Assembly (NCBI RefSeq): GCF_003633715.1
Contig: NZ_RBIE01000002.1
Location: 1-64,000 of the forward strand
Origin: Thermovibrio guaymasensis
GTDB taxonomy: Bacteria > Aquificota > Aquificia > Desulfurobacteriales > Desulfurobacteriaceae
Direction of reading: 5' to 3'
Length of the DNA: 64,000 nucleotides
Position numbers and translations under genes: made by a program. The number at the start of each line of letters is the position of its first letter. The first letter of the stretch is position 1. Positions 59,313-64,000 of the stretch are shown here, piece after piece. The notes beneath the pieces are model-generated. The model ran no database searches. It was not told the origin of the DNA and was given only the letters and a program-made list of their open reading frames with translations.

Positions 59313-60032
59313 TTAGACCTCCTCTAAGGGAATTTCTACTCCCGCCCTTGCATCTATAAACTTATCACCAAAAACTTCAGCGAAAACCTCTATTCCAAGC
59401 TCACCGGTACAGTGGCAAGGAGCAACGAACTCTGTAAACCTAGAAAGCTCCTTAGCAACTTCCTCAATCTCCTCCCTAGTTGACTTGTAAAGGTGGAAAC
59501 CTCCAACTGTCAAAAACAAGTTCTCGCCCACTATAGAGACTGCCCTCCTAGCTATTTCAACAATTCCTGGATGGGAACAACCAACGACGAGAACCGGCCC
59601 CATTTGGGTAGCTACAATTAAGGAATGTTCGTACTCCGGTTCTTCAAGGCCTGTGAGCATAATTCCCGTTGAAATAGTCCTCTGAGTAAGGTAAGTAGGA
59701 GCAGAAACTGGAACGCAAACTACACTTTCAGGTAGTTTTTCCTCATACCCATAGCAGTCCGGTTCTGGCATGTAAAGTTCAAAGTGTTCAACCCTTTCAA
59801 CTATTAAGGGTAATCCCCCTACGTGATCCCAGTGGTTGTGGGAGATGAAAACTGCATCTATACTGCTAATTGGAAAGTCTGCACACTTTAAGTTGTGTTC
59901 CAGAACATCCGGCTTTGCTCCAGTATCAAAGAGGATTACTTGATCCTCCAGTTCAATGAGGGTTGAAAAGCCCCAGTCTGCCTTAAAAGGAGCAACAGCT
60001 CTGTTGTCGTAAACTATAGTTAACCTTTCCAT
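59313..60032 (-). CDS. Metallo-beta-lactamase-fold hydrolase (COG1237-like)
   Basis: A 239-residue zinc hydrolase with ILFDTGAKPDVL, SHNHWDHVGGLP, VGCSHPGIV, VGGFHLYKST and PCHCTGE. This arrangement matches the COG1237 group that includes enzymes named 7,8-dihydropterin-6-methyl-4-(beta-D-ribofuranosyl)aminobenzene-5'-phosphate synthase; the actual substrate here is unknown. ATG 60032 (MERLTIVYDN) is chosen for GGAGGGAGAG; the frame extends to 60080. It precedes ffh with no gap. Confidence 0.87.
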   Translation of the reverse strand: MERLTIVYDNRAVAPFKADWGFSTLIELEDQVILFDTGAKPDVLEHNLKCADFPISSIDAVFISHNHWDHVGGLPLIVERVEHFELYMPEPDCYGYEEKLPESVVCVPVSAPTYLTQRTISTGIMLTGLEEPEYEHSLIVATQMGPVLVVGCSHPGIVEIARRAVSIVGENLFLTVGGFHLYKSTREEIEEVAKELSRFTEFVAPCHCTGELGIEVFAEVFGDKFIDARAGVEIPLEEV

Positions 60033-60062
60033 CTCTCCCTCCAGCTTTAGTTTAAGAGCCAA

Positions 60063-60107
60063 TATAGTCATATAAGACAAACTTGACTATATTATAGTTT
60101 GCAAACT
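60063..60107. repeat. Inverted repeat and palindrome upstream of tRNA-Leu
   Basis: TATAGTCA (60063-60070) and TGACTATA (60084-60091) are an 8-bp inverted repeat with a 13-base spacer, followed by the 12-bp perfect palindrome AGTTTGCAAACT (60096-60107) touching the tRNA 5' end. AT-rich -10-like sequences (TATATT, TATTAT) lie between. The region must hold the tRNA-Leu promoter and the promoter of the divergent MBL gene. The symmetrical parts could be operators or overlapping promoter elements. Confidence 0.55.
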
Positions 60108-60108
60108 T

Positions 60109-60195
60109 GCCCGGGTGGCGGAATTGGCAGACGCGCAGGACTCAGGATCCTGTGGCCGCAAGGCCGTGCGGGTTCAAATCCCGCCCCGGGCACCA
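60109..60195 (+). tRNA. tRNA-Leu (CAG anticodon)
   Basis: An 87-base class II tRNA with encoded CCA. Acceptor GCCCGGG/CCCGGGC, D-loop with GGCAGACGC, anticodon stem CAGGA/TCCTG around CTCAGGA (anticodon CAG), long variable arm (TGTGGCCGCAAGGCCGT), T-loop GGTTCAAATCC. Its end is one base before the stop codon of the convergent transporter gene. No T-run follows. Confidence 0.97.
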
Positions 60196-60196
60196 A

Positions 60197-61519
60197 CTAT
60201 AGGTAGAAGTAGAAAAACAGAGAAATAACAAGGGCAAAGGTTAAGTTTAGGATAATTCCAGCTCTGATCATTTCCCCCTGTCTAACAGCCCCCGTTCCGT
60301 AAACAATTGCGTTTGGCGGCGTAGCAACCGGAAGCATAAAAGCACACGAAGCAGCAATTCCAGCCGGAAGGGCCAGTAGCTGAGGAGGAAAGTTTAGGGA
60401 GTTAGCAGTAGAAATTAAGATAGGAATAAAGATGGCAGCAGTAGCAGTGTTGCTCATAAGCTCAGTGATAAAAATCATAAAGAGGACAACGGAAAGGATA
60501 AGTAAGAAGATTGGAAGGGGCGAAACTACTTTTATTAAAGTTGTAGCAATGAATTTACTGGTTCCGGTTACCTTTAAAAAGTGAGAAAGGGCAATTCCTC
60601 CACCGAAAAGACAAAGGGTTCCCCAGTCCGTTCCCTCCTCAACTTCCCTCCAGTTAACGAGTTTAAAGGCAAAAAGGAGGGAAACTCCAACAACGGCAAC
60701 AACAGAGTCAAAGTACTTCCCCACTCCCAAAAAGTGAGATAGCGGCTTACTGAACAACCACCCAAGAACGGTTAGTCCGAAAATAAACAGGACAAGGAGT
60801 CTCTCTCTACTGATGGAAAGATCAACTTTCTCAATCTCAACTTTTTGGAAAACCTTCGGCCTAAACAGGAAGTATAGAAGTAGGAAGAGGAGAGGGAAGA
60901 GGATAATAAAAATAGGAATGCCCACTTTAAGCCAATCGGCAAACCCCATTCCAAGCTCTGCAGCAGTAATTCCGTTAGGAGGACTTCCGACTAGGGTTCC
61001 AATTCCCCCAACGCTTGCAGAGTAGGCAACACCTAGAAGGATGAAGTGTTTCACCCTTTCATCTGAAGAGATCGCCCCTATAAGCCCCAGAGCAAGGGGA
61101 AGAACCATTGCAGTTGTTGAGGTATTACTTATCCACATTGAGATAACGGCTGTAGCTAAGAAGAGCAGGAAGGATGTCAAAAGGAATGAACCCTTTGATA
61201 GGGAAATAATCTTAGAGGCTATTAACCTGTCAAGGGAGTACTTTGAAAGGGCAGTTGCTAAGGCAAAACCTCCGAAAAACAGGAAGATTATCGGATGAGC
61301 AAAGGAAGAAAAAGCCCCTTTAACAGAACTAACTCCAAGGAGAACTCCAAAAGCCGGTATAAGTAGGGAAGTAACAGGAAGGGGAAGTAGTTCGGTAATC
61401 CAGAAGACCGCTCCAAACTCAAGGAGAATCAGTCCTTTCTTAACAGACAAATCAAGATCACTTAAAGCCGTTAAAAGGGAAAGGAAAGCAAAAATAGAAA
61501 GAGAAATCGTCCTTTTCAC
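60197..61519 (-). CDS. DASS-family (SLC13) anion transporter
   Basis: A 440-residue transporter with about eleven hydrophobic helices. The repeated SNT motifs, [18 protein letters not shown] in the first half and [15 protein letters not shown] in the second, are the sodium and dicarboxylate-binding hallmarks of the divalent anion:Na+ symporter family; [11 protein letters not shown] near the end agrees. Substrates in relatives are succinate, malate, fumarate, sulfate or phosphate. Given the two succinate/fumarate operons, a C4-dicarboxylate is an appealing guess. Start ATG 61519. Confidence 0.9.
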   Translation of the reverse strand: MKRTISLSIFAFLSLLTALSDLDLSVKKGLILLEFGAVFWITELLPLPVTSLLIPAFGVLLGVSSVKGAFSSFAHPIIFLFFGGFALATALSKYSLDRLIASKIISLSKGSFLLTSFLLFLATAVISMWISNTSTTAMVLPLALGLIGAISSDERVKHFILLGVAYSASVGGIGTLVGSPPNGITAAELGMGFADWLKVGIPIFIILFPLLFLLLYFLFRPKVFQKVEIEKVDLSISRERLLVLFIFGLTVLGWLFSKPLSHFLGVGKYFDSVVAVVGVSLLFAFKLVNWREVEEGTDWGTLCLFGGGIALSHFLKVTGTSKFIATTLIKVVSPLPIFLLILSVVLFMIFITELMSNTATAAIFIPILISTANSLNFPPQLLALPAGIAASCAFMLPVATPPNAIVYGTGAVRQGEMIRAGIILNLTFALVISLFFYFYL

Positions 61520-61529
61520 CCCGTCCCTC

Positions 61530-62930
61530 TTACCTAACGGTTAAAACTTTAAGGAGATTTGTAGTTCCCGGAACTCCAGTTGGAGCTCCCGCCAGCACTA
61601 TAATCCTATCACCTTTTTTAGCTATCCCCTTCTTCTTAGCAACCTTCATAGACTCCTCAATAACCTTATCAGTAGTTGTAGCAGGAAGGGTTAGGAAAGG
61701 ATAAACTCCCCATAGGAGATTAAGCCTTCTAAAGGTTTTCTCATCGTGGGTAACGGCATAAATGGGAACAGACGGTCTAAACTTTGAAACAGCCTGAGCA
61801 GTCGCTCCACTCCTCGTAAAAGGAACTATTGCCTTAACCTTTATCTCCCTTGAGAGGTTGCAGGCAGATTTTGAGAGGGAATCCTGAAGAGTCTTTGCAG
61901 TAAGTTTTGAATACCTCTCGTAGGGATAAATTTTCTCAGCTTCAGACGCTATCTTTGCCATTGTCTTTATAACTCTAACCGGGTACTTGCCGACTGCTGT
62001 CTCCTCTGAGAGCATCAGGGCATCCGTTCCATCAAGGACTGCATTTGCAACGTCTGTAGCTTCAGCCCTCGTGGGAGAGGGAAGATCAACCATCGTCTTT
62101 AACATCTGAGTTGCAGTTATTACAGGTTTACCAGCCTCGTTGGCCTTCTTTATGAGCATCTTTTGAACTACTGGAACTTTCTCTATGGGGAGCTCCACCC
62201 CTAAATCTCCCCTTGCAACCATTATCCCATCGGCAACCTTTAAAATCTGATCAATGTTCTTTACAGCCTCTGGCTTCTCTATCTTCGCTATAACCGGAAT
62301 ATCTGAGCCTAAAGAGGATATCAGGTCTTTCAGCTCCTTGACGTCGTCGGCCCTTCTGACAAAGGACAGGGCAATAAAGTCTGCTCCCATTTCAACTGCA
62401 AACTTAACGTCATCCCTATCCTTGTCGGTTAAGGCAGGAACTGAGAGCTTACTGTGGGGAAGGTTAACCCCTTTATGAGAGGTTAAAGGTCCCCCGACTA
62501 AAACCTCACAGACGATATCCCTTCCTTTAACCTCCTTAACCTTCAACCTGAAAGCTCCGTCAGCTAGGAGAATTACTTCCCCCCTCTTTACCTCTCTGTG
62601 GAGGTTCGGATAATTAACGGGAATCCTGTTTTTAACAGGTTCTCCGGTGGTCAAGACTATAGTATCCCCCCTGTGGAGGAAGAGGGGCTCTTTAGGTAGC
62701 TTACCTATCCTTATCTTTGGACCGCACAGGTCAACTAAAACAGGAATTGGAAGACCCGTTTTCCTCTCAACCTCCTTAACAAGGTTAAACCTCTCCTCAT
62801 GCTCAGCGTGACTTCCGTGACTCATGTTCAACCTTACAACGTTGAGGCCCGCCTTAACCATCTTAGTAAGAGTTTCCTCATTTGAAGAGGCAGGCCCTAA
62901 AGTAGCAACGATCTTTGTTCTCTTTTTCAT
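61530..62930 (-). CDS. pyk: Pyruvate kinase
   Basis: Pyk converts phosphoenolpyruvate and ADP to pyruvate and ATP. The 466 residues contain TKIVATLGPASSNEET, NMSHGSHAEHEE, the active-site IAKIEKPEAVKNIDQIL, GDLGVELPIEKVPVVQK and MLSEETAVGKYP. No C-terminal PEP-utiliser domain is fused. In a gluconeogenic autotroph it could recycle PEP. The start is ATG 62930, eleven bases before the DASS gene. Confidence 0.97.
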   Translation of the reverse strand: MKKRTKIVATLGPASSNEETLTKMVKAGLNVVRLNMSHGSHAEHEERFNLVKEVERKTGLPIPVLVDLCGPKIRIGKLPKEPLFLHRGDTIVLTTGEPVKNRIPVNYPNLHREVKRGEVILLADGAFRLKVKEVKGRDIVCEVLVGGPLTSHKGVNLPHSKLSVPALTDKDRDDVKFAVEMGADFIALSFVRRADDVKELKDLISSLGSDIPVIAKIEKPEAVKNIDQILKVADGIMVARGDLGVELPIEKVPVVQKMLIKKANEAGKPVITATQMLKTMVDLPSPTRAEATDVANAVLDGTDALMLSEETAVGKYPVRVIKTMAKIASEAEKIYPYERYSKLTAKTLQDSLSKSACNLSREIKVKAIVPFTRSGATAQAVSKFRPSVPIYAVTHDEKTFRRLNLLWGVYPFLTLPATTTDKVIEESMKVAKKKGIAKKGDRIIVLAGAPTGVPGTTNLLKVLTVR

Positions 62931-62996
62931 CTTCTCCCTCTTAAACTTTTTCTTTTAGCTTTAAAATTAAAGCAAAACCTATCAAGAGGAGCTAAA

Positions 62997-63539
62997 GTGA
63001 GAAAAAGGCTCTTTATCGGAACCTTTACGCCGATAGACTACGGACAGGTAAAGAAAGAAGTTGAAAGTTTAGGAATTGAGGGAAAGTGGGTTGAACCTAA
63101 AAACCTTCACATCACTTTCCGATTCCTAGGAGACGTTGAAGAGGAAAAGATTCCCCAAATTGCAAAGATGTTGAGGGGAAAACTCAAGAACGCCCAGAAG
63201 TTTAAAGTTCAGTATAAGGGGCTGGGCACGTTTAAAAGGAACGGAATAGATAGGGTTCTATGGGTTGGAGTCCTCTCTGAGGGAATAGAAGAGGTTAAGA
63301 GAGTGGTTGACCGAGCCTTAATGCCGTTTGGTTTTACCCCTGAAGAGAGCTACACTCCTCACCTAACCCTCTTGAGAATTAAGAAGTTAAGGAGGAGAAT
63401 AAAGTTTAAAAATTACCTTCACCGTATGAAGGATTACCTCTTTAAAGAGAGGGAAGAAAGTAGCGTATGCTTAATAGAGAGTAAGTTAACTTCTAAAGGT
63501 CCCGTTTACAGTATAGTGGAGGAGTTTCACCTTGATTGA
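62997..63539 (+). CDS. thpR: RNA 2',3'-cyclic phosphodiesterase (2'-5' RNA ligase family)
   Basis: A 180-residue 2H phosphoesterase with the paired HxT motifs: HITFRFLG (about residue 39) and HLTLLRIKKL (about residue 130). These enzymes open RNA 2',3'-cyclic phosphates; the historical ligase activity is reversible. GTG 62997 is used after GAGGAGC. Divergent from pyk (66-bp gap). The stop overlaps the next start by eight bases. Confidence 0.93.
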   Translation: MRKRLFIGTFTPIDYGQVKKEVESLGIEGKWVEPKNLHITFRFLGDVEEEKIPQIAKMLRGKLKNAQKFKVQYKGLGTFKRNGIDRVLWVGVLSEGIEEVKRVVDRALMPFGFTPEESYTPHLTLLRIKKLRRRIKFKNYLHRMKDYLFKEREESSVCLIESKLTSKGPVYSIVEEFHLD

Positions 63540-64000
63540 GTATATAGTTCCCCCGACAGTTGGAGCCCTCATAGGTTATTTCACAAACTACATTGCAATA
63601 AAGATGCTCTTTAAACCGGTTAAACCATACTACCTATTTGGAAAGAAAGTACCCTTTACTCCGGGACTCATTCCAGCAAAAAGAGAGAAACTTGCAGAGG
63701 CCATAGCGAAGGTCGTAAAAGAGAACCTCCTAACAGAAGAGAGTATAAAGAGAAGGCTCAACCACTCAAAAGTAAGGGAAAGCCTACTTAACTTTACAGA
63801 GAACTTTCTCTCAGAGTTGAGCAGGAACAGCTCCCTCTACGTAAAGCAGTTTATTGAGAAAGTAGAGGACAAAAAGCTAAAAAATGTAATACCCCAGGAA
63901 TTAGTTGACCAGAAGGCTGAACAGCTAATTGAAAAAGGCTTTAGGAAGCTCCACGGAAGGAGCTTGAGGGAACTCCTCCCCGATCGGGTAGAAAGAGAGC
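63532..64000 (+). CDS. DUF445-family membrane protein, 5' part (runs off the window)
   Basis: The first 156 residues of a DUF445 (YheB-like) protein: an N-terminal hydrophobic helix IVPPTVGALIGYFTNYIAIK, then MLFKPVKPYYLFGKKVPFTP and LIPAKREKLAEAIAKVV, the diagnostic motifs. The function is unknown. TTG 63532 with GGAGGAG seven bases upstream is the start; it overlaps thpR by eight bases. The rest, perhaps 250 further residues with a second transmembrane helix, lies beyond 64000. Confidence 0.9.
   Translation, partial: MIEYIVPPTVGALIGYFTNYIAIKMLFKPVKPYYLFGKKVPFTPGLIPAKREKLAEAIAKVVKENLLTEESIKRRLNHSKVRESLLNFTENFLSELSRNSSLYVKQFIEKVEDKKLKNVIPQELVDQKAEQLIEKGFRKLHGRSLRELLPDRVERE

Overview
The window reads as a 64 kb chromosomal core segment of a thermophilic, Gram-negative, autotrophic bacterium, most likely of the Aquificota and probably Desulfurobacteriaceae-like (inference). 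Support: arginine is written almost only as AGG/AGA; genes are packed with 1-35 bp overlaps and many TTG/GTG starts; an outer membrane is present (BamA, Skp/OmpH, LpxD); gluconeogenic enzymes occur (FBPase, GAPDH, transaldolase-type aldolase) with pyruvate kinase; and two soluble fumarate reductase/succinate dehydrogenase operons carry HdrB-type CCG subunits, as expected for a reductive TCA organism. A normal RNase P RNA gene is present, unlike Aquifex aeolicus. No phage, IS element, CRISPR array or integron was seen.

Layout. 1-421: 3' end of a 5S rRNA, an 81-residue unknown protein and a terminator. 558-12513 (+): pheS-pheT-zapA-5-FTHF cyclo-ligase-rny-selB-AEC permease-SIMPL protein-purT-msrA-nitrilase. 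12503-19896: two divergent paralogous operons (flavoprotein, iron-sulfur subunit, CCG subunit) around a 184-bp AT-rich region with tandem 11-bp repeats. 19877-28635 (-): pgsA, AI-2E transporter, coaE, ymdB, folD, ferredoxin, DUF4149, lapA, S4 protein, acyl-CoA ligase, dapF, family-4 UDG and nth. 28657-31082: nadC and cvpA converge on gap. 31109-37448 (+): sensor kinase, bamA, skp, lpxD, ahcY. 37538-37820 (-): tRNA-Ser, tRNA-Lys and tRNA-Ser. 37884-44804 (+): a Trm112-like protein, a tiny membrane protein, rlmN, fbp, a CoA-disulfide-reductase-like flavoprotein, ppx, ppk and sixA. 44794-46742 (-): an unknown protein, a TrmN6-like methyltransferase and a toxin/immunity pair. 46812-50978 (+): obg, proB, yihY, panC, yjbQ. 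50984-51644 (-): rnpB and a thiamine-binding-type protein. 51705-57398 (+): HerA ATPase, CDF transporter with a NifX-like tail, NYN nuclease, MBL hydrolase, YdjM-type protein, transaldolase-like aldolase and a degenerate GGDEF protein. 57424-60032 (-): khpA, rpsP, ffh, MBL hydrolase. The end holds tRNA-Leu, a DASS transporter, pyk, thpR and a truncated DUF445 gene.

Most notable is a two-gene cassette at 45926-46742. A small lipoprotein whose mature part is almost wholly a bacterial RNase A-like toxin domain (the CdiA-CT type) is followed 10 bp later by an acidic protein resembling CdiI immunity proteins. No CdiA/CdiB carrier is present, so this may be a lipoprotein-borne toxin/immunity system. 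Second, the two flavoproteins of the complex-II-like operons differ at the FAD-proximal position known to be Gln in E. coli SdhA and Glu in FrdA (Gln47 versus Glu47). This suggests one operon for succinate oxidation and one for fumarate reduction, both without a membrane anchor. Smaller points are an overlooked 36-residue membrane protein between trm112 and rlmN, a ribosome-binding site buried in a hairpin ahead of the cyclo-ligase gene, divergent genes sharing one palindromic ribosome-binding site, and terminators embedded in convergent neighbours.
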